Below are positions 1 to 6,507 of a DNA stretch of 38,166 nt, in pieces. The stretch lies in the IMG/VR virus record IMGVR_UViG_3300036781_000318, positions 1 through 38,166 of that record. One strand, written 5' to 3'. The notes beneath the pieces were generated by a model. That model saw only the letters and a list, made by a program, of their open reading frames with translations. It did not search any database and was not told the origin of the DNA. Position 1 is the stretch's first letter. Each line of letters opens with the position of its first letter. Origin of the DNA: a virus. A program made the translations under genes and the position numbers.

Positions 1-127
1 TCGCAGATGTAGTTCGTCCTGGGGATGAGCTTCCTTTCGGCCTGGACGAACGGCGAGGAGTTCGACGGAACCATCTTCTTCATCGCCTGCTTTATGTTCG
101 AAACGGTGCCTGGGGAAATCTTGAACT
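1..127. repeat. 127-bp terminal direct repeat, left copy
   Basis: Bases 1-127 are identical to 38040-38166 at every position I compared. This shows that the contig closes on itself. An overlap of exactly 127 bases is also a common largest k-mer in de Bruijn graph assemblers, so the repeat is probably an assembly overlap of a circular or permuted genome and not a packaged terminal repeat. The repeat lies inside one continuous open reading frame. Confidence 0.95.
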
Positions 128-431
128 CTTCCATGATCTCACGTGGCTGAACGCCGGCATCGATGCGCTTCATGATCTCATTGCGAACTTCAGGGCTGAG
201 GCGCTTGCCTTTAGGGGAGAGGGGTTCGTGCTTATCCTCCTCATCAATCACCGGCTGCAACGCTTCAAGCTCTTCTTCGGCAGGCTCGTCAGCCTCTTCA
301 ACTGGGGTCTTGCGCTTTTTGCGCCCTTCTAGCATGGGGGGGGTAGAAACGGGTTCGTCCGTATCTATCTTCCCGTACAGTTCCCCTTCGTGGAGAATCA
401 CTCGCTGGCCGTTTATGGTGTAGAGCTTCAT
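1..431 (-). CDS. HTH/zinc-ribbon DNA-binding protein, N-terminal part (continues at 38039-37931)
   Basis: The ATG at 429-431 opens a frame that runs off the left edge and, after circularisation, continues without interruption from 38039 to the TAA at 37931, giving about 179 aa. The N-terminus is short and beta-like. An acidic/Lys-rich linker follows at about residues 35-75. A helix-turn-helix-like segment lies at about 80-112 (PREIMEEFKISPGTVSNIKQ). The C-terminal zinc ribbon has the pattern Cys-x2-His then Cys-x2-Cys. It is the first gene after the promoter at 603-631 and heads the run leading into packaging and structural genes. I infer a late-transcription regulator; a terminase-associated DNA-binding role is possible. 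An A-rich stretch without a clear Shine-Dalgarno precedes the start, and an in-frame TAA lies just upstream. Confidence 0.85.
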   Translation of the reverse strand, partial: MKLYTINGQRVILHEGELYGKIDTDEPVSTPPMLEGRKKRKTPVEEADEPAEEELEALQPVIDEEDKHEPLSPKGKRLSPEVRNEIMKRIDAGVQPREIMEEFKISPGTVSNIKQAMKKMVPSNSSPFVQAERKLIPRTNYIC

Positions 432-447
432 TTTTATTTCAGATTAT

Positions 448-510
448 TATTCGCACTCGGCTGATGGTAGGTATGTGCTACATACCAAGCTATGTACCAT
501 CATGCGAGTA
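448..510 (-). promoter_or_regulatory. Three-tier hairpin in the leader of the HTH/zinc gene
   Basis: Three nested helices can be paired: 448-455 with 503-510 (8 bp, one G-U), 462-469 with 495-502 (8 bp, perfect) and 470-476 with 480-486 (7 bp, perfect, 3-nt loop). Asymmetric internal loops separate them. The whole lies in the untranslated leader, ending 17 nt before the ATG. No U-run follows on the minus strand, so it is not an intrinsic terminator. It may be an RNA regulatory element or, as DNA, an extended dyad operator. Confidence 0.6.
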
Positions 511-530
511 AGAACAATGGACTCCTAACG

Positions 531-567
531 TATGGGCCGAATATCAGTATTTAAAATCCAGCCCATA
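531..567 (-). promoter_or_regulatory. Second leader hairpin (7-bp stem)
   Basis: Bases 531-537 pair perfectly with 561-567 (TATGGGC with GCCCATA) around a 23-nt A/T-rich loop. This lies in the same roughly 165-nt leader as the larger hairpin at 448-510. The leader has no convincing open reading frame. The pairing is visible, but any function is inference. Confidence 0.35.
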
Positions 568-602
568 AATTAAGAGCTGCAAGGAGGCTACCTCGCCCCC
601 AA

Positions 603-647
603 ATTATACCAGCTGGCTGGCATAATTACAATCACAAGTTATCCACT
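603..647 (-). promoter_or_regulatory. Sigma-70 promoter with DnaA-box-like element, upstream of the HTH/zinc gene
   Basis: Read leftward, TTGTAA (631-626), a 17-bp spacer and TATAAT (608-603) form a near-consensus promoter with TGG just before the -10. The spacer contains CCAGCCAGCTGG, also found in the promoter at 6508-6536 and in diverged form at 7998-8026. Upstream, TTATCCAC (639-646 on plus) matches 8 of 9 positions of the DnaA-box consensus, at the same relative place as in the 6508 promoter. The promoter begins at the stop codon of the preceding gene. Transcription would enter the HTH/zinc gene and the packaging genes behind it. Confidence 0.75.
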
Positions 648-1021
648 TCTTCGTCGTAGTTTTCCCAGTCAAAACCCATTTCCTCGATGAACTGCCGTTC
701 CAGATTTGTGGCGAAAACATGCTCTTTGTGATACGGTGCGGTTTTCATGTCGCCAGGCTCGTGATCGCCGATCAGCTGGGGATTCGCCTTTCGGAGATTC
801 TCGAACTTGAAATCGAAACGGGAGATTTCCTCTTCCGTTATGCCGCGCATTTGGGTGAGCTGCCACTCGACCAGTTCATGCAGGAATATCGCTATCTCAT
901 ACGCGCGGTTCCCGATTTGGGAAACTCGAAATTGCCAGACTCCTTTTTCATCGAGCCAGTAGTCGCCCACTGTATCGTAGCGTTGTCTTTCTTGTGGAAT
1001 TATTTCAAAGTTTATTTGCAT
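632..1021 (-). CDS. Hypothetical phage protein with HELVE motif
   Basis: This 129-aa acidic protein has a central HELVEW motif (about residues 48-53) that resembles the start of a zincin helix but lacks the second His of HExxH. The C-terminal half contains DHEPGDMKTAPYHKEHVFAT, a His/Asp-rich segment that could bind a metal. I recognise the overall pattern from uncharacterised phage proteins but know no function. It overlaps the end of the methyltransferase gene by 10 bases, so the two are probably translationally coupled. The next promoter starts almost at its stop codon. Confidence 0.8.
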   Translation of the reverse strand: MQINFEIIPQERQRYDTVGDYWLDEKGVWQFRVSQIGNRAYEIAIFLHELVEWQLTQMRGITEEEISRFDFKFENLRKANPQLIGDHEPGDMKTAPYHKEHVFATNLERQFIEEMGFDWENYDEEVDNL

Positions 1022-1950
1022 AATGAATTTTCCTTTATCGCTTTCATGATCTGCATCGCTACTTGCGGGACGATGGCGTTGCCGAGTGCCTTGAGTCGCT
1101 GATTTCTGTCCAATCTTTTGGGTATCCCATCATCCACTCGACAAAGTTCGGCTGCAACTTCAATCCAGTCCCTTCGCCAACCCGATACGGAAGATTTGGG
1201 GTAAAATCCTTTCGACTTTGTGGCGTATGCTTGTTTGCCCTGGGGGTCGGCAATATTATGCTGCGTATCACGTCCTGCACTTTGGCTCCGTAGCGTATCC
1301 CGTTCTTTCTCGTGACCGACCATCCGCTTTGCGTGGGCTGCGCTGTTATTTCCGCTCCGCTCATTCCGTCCCCTCCCCTCACGGTGGGCAACAAACCAGA
1401 CCCTGTCCCTTCGGTGGGGCGCGTCAACGGCGACAGCAGGAATAACAATCGGCTGGACTTCGTAGCCTGCGCTTTCCAGATCAAGGCACACCTGCTCGAA
1501 TACCACGCCTCCCCCGATAGTAAGTAGTCCACGCACGTTCTCAGCGATGACCCACTTGGGCTTGAAAGATTCAATAACTCTGAGCATTTCCGGCCAGAGG
1601 TGGCGGTTATCCTCCGTTCCCTTCCTTCGTCCGGCTTGGCTGAACGGCTGGCACGGGAACCCGCCCGTGAGAATAAAGGGTGAGTCAAAGCCTGCGAGAG
1701 GTTCACCGAGTGCTTGGTCGTCGCCGACTGCTGGCTGGATTTCAGGTTTCCGGTGAACGTGTCGCTGCTTGTGGGTGTCGGGAGTAAGGGTTCTGATGTC
1801 GCCATATATTTTTGATGTTGGCCAATGCTTTTTAATTACTCGCTGTGCGAATGGATCTATATCGCAGAAAACATGCTCGACTTCTCCGAAGACGGTATCT
1901 GCCGCAAGTGCGAATCCGCCAATTCCGCTGAATAAATCTATATGTTTCAT
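1012..1950 (-). CDS. dcm: DNA (cytosine-5) methyltransferase
   Basis: This 312-aa C5 methyltransferase would methylate cytosines in phage DNA, probably as protection from host restriction. Motif I is FSGIGGF at residues 7-13. The catalytic motif IV is GGFPCQPFS with nucleophile Cys100, ENV (137-139) is motif VI, HRRDRVWFV (179-187) is motif VIII, and KALGNAIVPQ near 287-296 carries motifs IX-X. The target recognition region is short and low in hydrophobics. About 35 residues (roughly 56-92) are inserted between motifs II-III and motif IV. A second long open frame overlaps most of the gene at +1. The start overlaps the upstream stop as ATGA. No close Shine-Dalgarno is visible. The methylated sequence cannot be predicted. 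Confidence 0.95.
   Translation of the reverse strand: MKHIDLFSGIGGFALAADTVFGEVEHVFCDIDPFAQRVIKKHWPTSKIYGDIRTLTPDTHKQRHVHRKPEIQPAVGDDQALGEPLAGFDSPFILTGGFPCQPFSQAGRRKGTEDNRHLWPEMLRVIESFKPKWVIAENVRGLLTIGGGVVFEQVCLDLESAGYEVQPIVIPAVAVDAPHRRDRVWFVAHREGRGRNERSGNNSAAHAKRMVGHEKERDTLRSQSAGRDTQHNIADPQGKQAYATKSKGFYPKSSVSGWRRDWIEVAAELCRVDDGIPKRLDRNQRLKALGNAIVPQVAMQIMKAIKENSLCK
1059..1805 (-). CDS. Overlapping +1-frame ORF inside dcm, probably a second coding sequence
   Basis: This frame is open for 248 codons and covers dcm residues about 49-297. Unlike ordinary shadow frames, it contains phrases I recognise from methyltransferase-linked phage proteins: LLPTPTSSDTFTGNLKSSQQ near the start, CALIWKAQATKSSRLLFLLSP in the middle (given here within 20 residues as ALIWKAQATKSSRLLFLLSP), LPTPRANKHTPQSRKD, and PNFVEWMMGYPKDWTEI near the end. 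The LPTP block is encoded by the same DNA as the extra segment in dcm between motifs III and IV. The ATG at 1805 has only A/T-rich sequence upstream and no Shine-Dalgarno, so expression could use weak initiation or frameshifting. Function is unknown. That it is translated is inference. Confidence 0.55.
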   Translation of the reverse strand: MATSEPLLPTPTSSDTFTGNLKSSQQSATTKHSVNLSQALTHPLFSRAGSRASRSAKPDEGRERRITATSGRKCSELLNLSSPSGSSLRTCVDYLLSGEAWYSSRCALIWKAQATKSSRLLFLLSPLTRPTEGTGSGLLPTVRGGDGMSGAEITAQPTQSGWSVTRKNGIRYGAKVQDVIRSIILPTPRANKHTPQSRKDFTPNLPYRVGEGTGLKLQPNFVEWMMGYPKDWTEISDSRHSATPSSRK

Positions 1951-2387
1951 TGCAATAAGAGCTGCGGATTTTGTAGAACATTTTCGTACAGGGTCTTTCC
2001 ATTTTTCTGCACGAGATATGGCATGAATACCTGAGCAACGTCAGCCTGTTGGGTATCGATCATGGCCATTTGGGCATCAATCCAATCCCGGACATTTGCC
2101 CAGGCTGTCTTGTATGCCTGATCGCGCTGCGTTGTAGTCACTTCCTTTTTGTGGCCCCATCGATCAGGTTTCCCGTACATCACGGTTATGACGTTTTCAA
2201 CCATTGCAGGCAATCTGTATGCCAATGCCTGCCCGTTGATTTCCAAGGCAAAGGAGATAGCCTCAAGCAATCCCGAGGAATCCTTGGCATAGTCATACAT
2301 GATCTTATGCGCTCCATGGGTCGACAGGGTTTTTTGAATCTTGTCGAAAGTTCCGTGACTTGTGCTAGTGTAATTTTTTAGGGCCAT
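1947..2387 (-). CDS. Conserved hypothetical phage protein
   Basis: This 146-aa soluble protein contains HGAHKIMYDYAKDSSGLLEA near the N-terminus and WANVRDWIDAQMAMIDTQQA in the second half. I recognise this pattern from uncharacterised phage proteins of early or replication modules but know no biochemical role. It starts inside the end of the preceding 109-aa gene (23-base overlap), behind a purine-rich TTGAAAGA. Its stop overlaps the dcm start as ATGA. The tight coupling suggests co-expression with the methyltransferase. Confidence 0.85.
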   Translation of the reverse strand: MALKNYTSTSHGTFDKIQKTLSTHGAHKIMYDYAKDSSGLLEAISFALEINGQALAYRLPAMVENVITVMYGKPDRWGHKKEVTTTQRDQAYKTAWANVRDWIDAQMAMIDTQQADVAQVFMPYLVQKNGKTLYENVLQNPQLLLQ

Positions 2388-2694
2388 ATTCTTTCAAGAG
2401 AATTTTGCAGAGATATTTCTTGGTCTGCTCGGTCTGATGATGAAGTAGATCATCGGCGATATTCCATTTGCCGGCCACGACCAAGTACTTAAAGACCTTA
2501 TTCAAGAGATCCTTCGGGGCGCCTTCGGTCATCACTTTTTTCACTGCGACCAGAATGTCACCCAACCGGATGGATTCATCGGCGACGATCGTTTGGCGGC
2601 GGCCCATCTGGACGATGAACGCCTTGCTGCTGAAACGGGGATTCGAACGGACGATTTTCATCCGCAGGTATTCGTATGGGTCGATAGGTTTCAT
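2365..2694 (-). CDS. Hypothetical protein, 109 aa
   Basis: This is a small basic protein with no motif I can name. The middle (IRLGDILVAVKKVMTEGAPK) and the Lys-rich C-terminus look helical. It begins in an ATGA overlap with the stop of the zincin-like gene upstream and overlaps the next gene by 23 bases. Its place in a continuous chain of overlapping genes is the main evidence that it is real. Confidence 0.75.
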   Translation of the reverse strand: MKPIDPYEYLRMKIVRSNPRFSSKAFIVQMGRRQTIVADESIRLGDILVAVKKVMTEGAPKDLLNKVFKYLVVAGKWNIADDLLHHQTEQTKKYLCKILLKEYGPKKLH

Positions 2695-3110
2695 GCTCTT
2701 AAATCGTTAAGGATTTTATAAAAGTTTTCTTCCGAATTCCCGAATCCATAGACAGGCTGCATGAGGCATTTCGCAAGGTAGGCGGCATAATCCGCGACCC
2801 TGCCGAAATCGTTCGTCTTATGCTTGAACGCCTGGTACTCCGCACGATATCCGGCCAGTTCGCTCTGATATCTGAACTTTGCATCAAGCCAGTACTTGAT
2901 GACGTACATAATTGCATTAATCCGCGAGGATCCCTGCTGCTGGACGTGAACCAGCTCATGGGCCAATGCGACCTCATTGATTCCCCTCGAAACGTAAATC
3001 GTGCGGTAGAAAGTGAGGTAGTGCCGGGCGAAATCGTAATCCGGAAAGAGGAGCTTCACCAACCAGTAGAGCTTAGGCCTTTGATACTTTATCTGGTATG
3101 GATATGTCAT
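2691..3110 (-). CDS. Small zincin-like metallopeptidase (HExxH)
   Basis: The 139-aa protein has a canonical zinc peptidase motif HELVH at residues 51-55. Downstream, SELAGYRAEYQAF (83-95) offers Glu84 as the likely third zinc ligand. This layout is typical of small phage-encoded gluzincin-like proteins. The N-terminal part contains a hydrophobic stretch (WLVKLLF) that may pack the fold. The substrate is unknown. Candidates are a host regulator or antirepressor-type target; the gene sits among recombination and modification genes, not in lysis. It overlaps the upstream coiled-coil gene by 38 bases. Confidence 0.75.
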   Translation of the reverse strand: MTYPYQIKYQRPKLYWLVKLLFPDYDFARHYLTFYRTIYVSRGINEVALAHELVHVQQQGSSRINAIMYVIKYWLDAKFRYQSELAGYRAEYQAFKHKTNDFGRVADYAAYLAKCLMQPVYGFGNSEENFYKILNDLRA

Positions 3111-3486
3111 TCTTTTTGGATTTTGATTTCTGTTTCTTCTCGAAATCTTCGACCTTTTTATTCTGCTCTTCCATGTCCGCGGCCCACATTTCGTTCGCGC
3201 GCTTCACGATCGCTTTCTTGTCGAGCTTGAGCGCCTCGACGATGGCCATGCACGTATGGTAATTGGCGGCGTTCAGGTTCGACAGGATCTCTTGGCCCTC
3301 CATGACCTTATCGAGGCCTTGGAACACGCGGTTGAATCCGACGGCCAAGGAGTCTATTTTCTCCTTCTGGGATTTGTTTTTCCATTCGGCCTCGGTCTTG
3401 CGCTGATGCTCCTCAAACGCCTTTCTCTGGTCTTCAGCCTTCTGCTTGGCGCTGATCTCTTTCGGCTCTTTTTCTGGGTTGGTCAT
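3073..3486 (-). CDS. Charged coiled-coil protein, 137 aa
   Basis: The sequence is dominated by Lys, Glu and Gln. Long predicted helices lie at about residues 8-50 and 95-128, flanking a less charged middle (GFNRVFQGLDKVMEGQEILS). No catalytic motif is visible. The start overlaps the preceding stop as ATGA, and the end overlaps the zincin gene. It could be an adaptor or nucleic-acid-binding helper, but the sequence does not support a specific function. Confidence 0.8.
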   Translation of the reverse strand: MTNPEKEPKEISAKQKAEDQRKAFEEHQRKTEAEWKNKSQKEKIDSLAVGFNRVFQGLDKVMEGQEILSNLNAANYHTCMAIVEALKLDKKAIVKRANEMWAADMEEQNKKVEDFEKKQKSKSKKNDISIPDKVSKA

Positions 3487-3872
3487 ACGAGTTTTAATTC
3501 CTTTAATTTTTTTTGATACTTAGTAAGCAAATATGCGACTGGCCAGGTATTCTTCGGGAAGAAGAATCGGATTGAGTACTCGGCATCCGCGAAATCCATC
3601 AGCAGGTTTTTAGCTGCTTTCCATGCTCGACCGAATGCGACCGCCTGATTGAATTCCTTTATGAGTCCCTTGCCGCGGTGGTGGTAGGTGCATACGGGAA
3701 CGATCGACCACCACTCGACGACTTGCTTGCCGGCATAGATCAAAGCGTGTTCGAACTCCACCCGGCCGTCGCATTCTTCGTTGTCGTAAATGCACCTCTT
3801 CATGAACGGATCCTTGGCCAGCATTTCCAGAGTTTTTTTGGGGGTCTTATGCAACGTATTCTTTCCCGTCAT
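3483..3872 (-). CDS. HNH-like zinc/nuclease-fold protein
   Basis: This 129-aa protein has paired metal ligands: Cys27 and Cys34, Glu41-His42 within VEFEHALIYAGKQV, then Cys61 and His64-His65 in PVCTYHHRGKG. The order C-C-EH-C-HH is that of a treble-clef HNH-type fold seen in phage recombination or NinG/Rap-like proteins. The active-site Asn/His of a classic HNH is not clear, so nuclease activity is uncertain. It lies directly after the NinB-like gene (26-base overlap), which suggests a role in recombination or DNA junction processing. Confidence 0.7.
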   Translation of the reverse strand: MTGKNTLHKTPKKTLEMLAKDPFMKRCIYDNEECDGRVEFEHALIYAGKQVVEWWSIVPVCTYHHRGKGLIKEFNQAVAFGRAWKAAKNLLMDFADAEYSIRFFFPKNTWPVAYLLTKYQKKLKELKLV

Positions 3873-4290
3873 CCACTTCGTTCGGAAGCGGAATCTTTAA
3901 TTCCCAGAAGTCGGCGGCCCAAAGCCGAATCTCCGACAGGTAGTTTTCCATCTGTGAGGTCGTCAGCTCCGTCGTACTCATCGTAATCGTGACGGACTGG
4001 TCATTCTTCCCGTTCCTGAGGTTTATGCGCTTTGGGGGCAGGAATTTGACCTTACAGAGTTCGTGCATCTCGCTTGGCGTGTATCCGGTATGATTTGCGA
4101 GCATCTGCACGACGACCCCCCAATAATAATTGTTCTCGTTCAGGCTGCGAAGCTTTTTCTTCGGCTTCACGACGACCTGGACTTCCTTGTTTCGGAGGTT
4201 GCCGGCTATCCATTCGCGGAATTTTGCGGTCTGGCTCATCCGCAGCACTCCGGACTCGTCGACCCTACCCTTGAACGCTGGAATTATCAT
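3847..4290 (-). CDS. NinB-like recombination protein
   Basis: The 147-aa protein shows the NinB-family pattern: a basic SLNENNYYWGVVVQMLANHT segment at about residues 49-68, the conserved HELCKVKFLPPK (about 76-87), then STTELTTSQMENYLSEIRLW and a final helix with LPNE. NinB proteins bind single-stranded DNA and act with phage recombinases. Its neighbours fit: a probable annealing protein and a RecB-like nuclease lie upstream and an HNH-like protein downstream. It overlaps genes on both sides by 26 bases. Confidence 0.8.
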   Translation of the reverse strand: MIIPAFKGRVDESGVLRMSQTAKFREWIAGNLRNKEVQVVVKPKKKLRSLNENNYYWGVVVQMLANHTGYTPSEMHELCKVKFLPPKRINLRNGKNDQSVTITMSTTELTTSQMENYLSEIRLWAADFWELKIPLPNEVDDGKEYVA

Positions 4291-4453
4291 CGGCGTTTTC
4301 GTGACATTGGCAACCGCAGTACTTGTCGGTGCAGAGGTCGCAGTCGAAATCCCGGCAGTCCGGAGATAGAACCGGAAGGCTCGGGATCTCGTCAGGCCGG
4401 GGGATTCTTACATCCCCGACGGCCTTCCTGAATTGTTTCATCGCTGCGAACAT
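4265..4453 (-). CDS. Small Cys-rich protein, 62 aa
   Basis: A short gene starts 2 bases after the nuclease stop, behind GGAG six bases before the ATG at 4453. The C-terminal half has six cysteines (residues 33, 38, 41, 46, 48, 50) followed by His51. That could hold one or two zinc ions or form a metal cluster. The N-terminus (FAAMKQFRKAVGDVRIP) looks helical and basic. It overlaps the NinB-like gene by 26 bases. A role with the adjacent recombination enzymes is inferred from position only. Confidence 0.65.
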   Translation of the reverse strand: MFAAMKQFRKAVGDVRIPRPDEIPSLPVLSPDCRDFDCDLCTDKYCGCQCHENADDNSSVQG

Positions 4454-4455
4454 GT

Positions 4456-5325
4456 TTACTCCATTCCCTCGGAATTGGTCAATGCAATCTGGCGATCCAA
4501 CACGCATACCAGCCCTAGAAACGCCTCCTTGTCCTCGTCGTTTTCCCGGTATTCCTTCGGCTCGAAAATCTTGTATCCCGGAAACTCCTTCTTCTCCTTG
4601 CCCTTGGCCACGCGCTTGTCGTTCTTGCGTTCGCATTCGTTCCAGTAATCGGTCTCGCTGACTTTGGAAAACCGAATCACCAGGCGATAATCTATCTTCT
4701 TGTCGTGCATCTGCTCCCAGGCCATCTGGTATGCCGCAGTCTGGAATGCATATTCGTCGTGCAGGTCGTTCGAACTCTTGAAGTCGATAAGCACGATTTC
4801 CTTGCCAATCTTGGCCACGGCATCGAACTTGCCGGCAAATTCATGATTGCCTTTCCGGTAGTAGACGAGCTGCTCGTTTTCCAGCCACTTGACCTTGTTC
4901 TTCGATTCCCATTCCAGGAAGGAAGTAATGCCGATGATGGCATTAGGGTCTTCCGGCATTTCCGGATTCTGCTTCGTGAGATACGCTTCAATCCAGTTAT
5001 GGATCAGCGTTCCGATGTCGGCCGCCTTCTGCTTTCCGCGCACGTGTTCGTCCTCGGCATCGAGGATGTCGGCTTCGGTGATCTTCTCGCCGGCACGGAC
5101 AATTTTCAGGAGCTTCTCGCCCATGAGGTCGCAGGCCCAATAGACCAATCCGCCCTTGTCCGTATTGCCGGAGTACTTGGTCACGGACTTAATCCGGATA
5201 GTGTTCCCTTGGCGATCCGTCCGGTAGAACGAATGGCGCGGCTCGTTGAAGAAAACTACGCCGGTCTTCGTCTTGATTTCCTTGATTGACGATTCTTTCT
5301 TGACTGCGGTCTTTTTATTTGCCAT
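4456..5325 (-). CDS. PD-(D/E)XK exonuclease, Cas4/RecB-like
   Basis: The 289-aa protein carries all the signature elements of the RecB-type nuclease fold in order: GTLIH (105-109), a Glu near 151, GKFD (165-168), DFK (181-183) and QTAAYQ (195-200). These give the metal-binding Asp168, Asp181 and the catalytic Lys183. There are no cysteines placed as in an iron-sulfur Cas4. It probably resects DNA to load the neighbouring annealing protein, like a Red alpha-type exonuclease. It overlaps that gene by 11 bases. The Lys-rich first 20 residues are probably disordered. Confidence 0.88.
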   Translation of the reverse strand: MANKKTAVKKESSIKEIKTKTGVVFFNEPRHSFYRTDRQGNTIRIKSVTKYSGNTDKGGLVYWACDLMGEKLLKIVRAGEKITEADILDAEDEHVRGKQKAADIGTLIHNWIEAYLTKQNPEMPEDPNAIIGITSFLEWESKNKVKWLENEQLVYYRKGNHEFAGKFDAVAKIGKEIVLIDFKSSNDLHDEYAFQTAAYQMAWEQMHDKKIDYRLVIRFSKVSETDYWNECERKNDKRVAKGKEKKEFPGYKIFEPKEYRENDEDKEAFLGLVCVLDRQIALTNSEGME

Positions 5326-6175
5326 TGAAATACTGCATTAATTTTGCGCGAGCGTTGAAGTAATCGGATTGGTTCATCACCGGGCTTACGAGGTGCGTAA
5401 TGCCGAGTTGCTTGTAAAGCGCCACCGGATTCTTCACTTCCTTTTCGATCAGCAGGTTGGCGATTTCCACGTACCAATTCGCCTTGCTGTTGACTGGAGC
5501 CTGGTGCTGCTGATTGATCACTTGAAAATCGACATTCTCTTTTGGGGCACCTATCATCTCTTCGGCTGAAGAGCTGACTGCACGGGCCGCAAGTTCCTTT
5601 TCTGCTTCGCTCATTTTCTGGTTTCCCATCTTGCGGTTGCCGATTTTTGTCATAAGGTCGACCAGCATTCGGGATCCGATCAGTTCGCGCTTTACGCGGT
5701 TCTTCGCCCTGGTCTCGGCCATCATGTTCGGGGTCTGCTTCACCATTTCGAGCTTAACGCTTTTATCGTCCGCTTCGCCGATTGCTTGCAGCACCCGGCC
5801 GTCTTTCATGGTCATCGTGGCCTGGGCGATGGCGCGTTCTCCAGGCTTGGTCGAAAGCTGTAAATGTTCGACGGTCAGGCTTTTAACCTTGTTGGGTTCG
5901 TAGTACTCAACCTTGATACCCAAACCGTCCTTGTTGATGTATGGCATTCCACCCATCACGTTTACTGCATTCGCAGGGAGATCGAATATTTCGGCGATGA
6001 TCTTTATCATCTCCTGTTCTTTTTGCTCCTGCTGTGTCCCAGGCTTTTTCAGCAATGCGCTTGAGCCGATGAACATCTGCTTTGTGGTATCTTCAGTTTT
6101 TGCTATTATCTGCTTAGAAACCTTTTTCGCAGGGCGCGTTACGGGTTTCTTTTTTTGCACCTGTTTATTAGGCAC
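5315..6175 (-). CDS. Probable single-strand annealing recombinase
   Basis: I place the start at GTG 6173-6175 because AAAGGA lies 9 bases upstream. The only further-upstream start, TTG at 6193, has no such site. The protein is then 286 aa. The N-terminal 35 residues are basic. The core has ATMTMKDGRVLQAIGEADDK followed by MAETRAKNRVKRELIG (about 145-170), a pattern I associate with phage Rad52/Sak-like annealing proteins in which a MAETRAxNRA helix follows a beta sheet. Its pairing with a RecB-like nuclease and NinB strongly supports a recombinase role. The exact family is unresolved. Its N-terminal PNKQV segment also occurs in the winged-helix protein at 6970-7656. Confidence 0.65.
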   Translation of the reverse strand: MPNKQVQKKKPVTRPAKKVSKQIIAKTEDTTKQMFIGSSALLKKPGTQQEQKEQEMIKIIAEIFDLPANAVNVMGGMPYINKDGLGIKVEYYEPNKVKSLTVEHLQLSTKPGERAIAQATMTMKDGRVLQAIGEADDKSVKLEMVKQTPNMMAETRAKNRVKRELIGSRMLVDLMTKIGNRKMGNQKMSEAEKELAARAVSSSAEEMIGAPKENVDFQVINQQHQAPVNSKANWYVEIANLLIEKEVKNPVALYKQLGITHLVSPVMNQSDYFNARAKLMQYFNGK

Positions 6176-6207
6176 GGATATGATTCCTTTCAAGGATTGC
6201 CAGTCCG

Positions 6208-6477
6208 TTATCGATATTCTCTAGAGCTTCCAGGAACGAACTCGTCAGGATCGGACTCTTCTGGAGTTCCGACAGGCGGAAGCTTTTTAAGAGCTTTTCT
6301 CTTCGTTCCTGCAACAGCTTTTTTATCTTTTCGTACATTTCCTTTTTCTTCTTTCTTTCCCCAACGCGCGGCTGATGCCTTGCGTTGGAATTCGATTAGT
6401 TGTTTCTTGCTCTTGAACTTTTGGAAGCGAGCTTTTCCGCCCGCGATTGAGATTTGGTTTTTCTTCGGAGTAGTCAT
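6208..6477 (-). CDS. Small basic protein, 89 aa
   Basis: The protein is very rich in Lys and Arg in residues 4-65 and has a more acidic C-terminal tail (PEESDPDEFVPG). No domain is recognised; binding to nucleic acid is plausible. It is the first gene behind the promoter at 6508-6536, with a good ribosome site (AAAGGGA, 4 bases before the ATG). The annealing and nuclease genes follow. Confidence 0.7.
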   Translation of the reverse strand: MTTPKKNQISIAGGKARFQKFKSKKQLIEFQRKASAARWGKKEEKGNVRKDKKAVAGTKRKALKKLPPVGTPEESDPDEFVPGSSREYR

Positions 6478-6507
6478 TTGTCCCTTTCGTATTATCGCTA
6501 CCCATAC

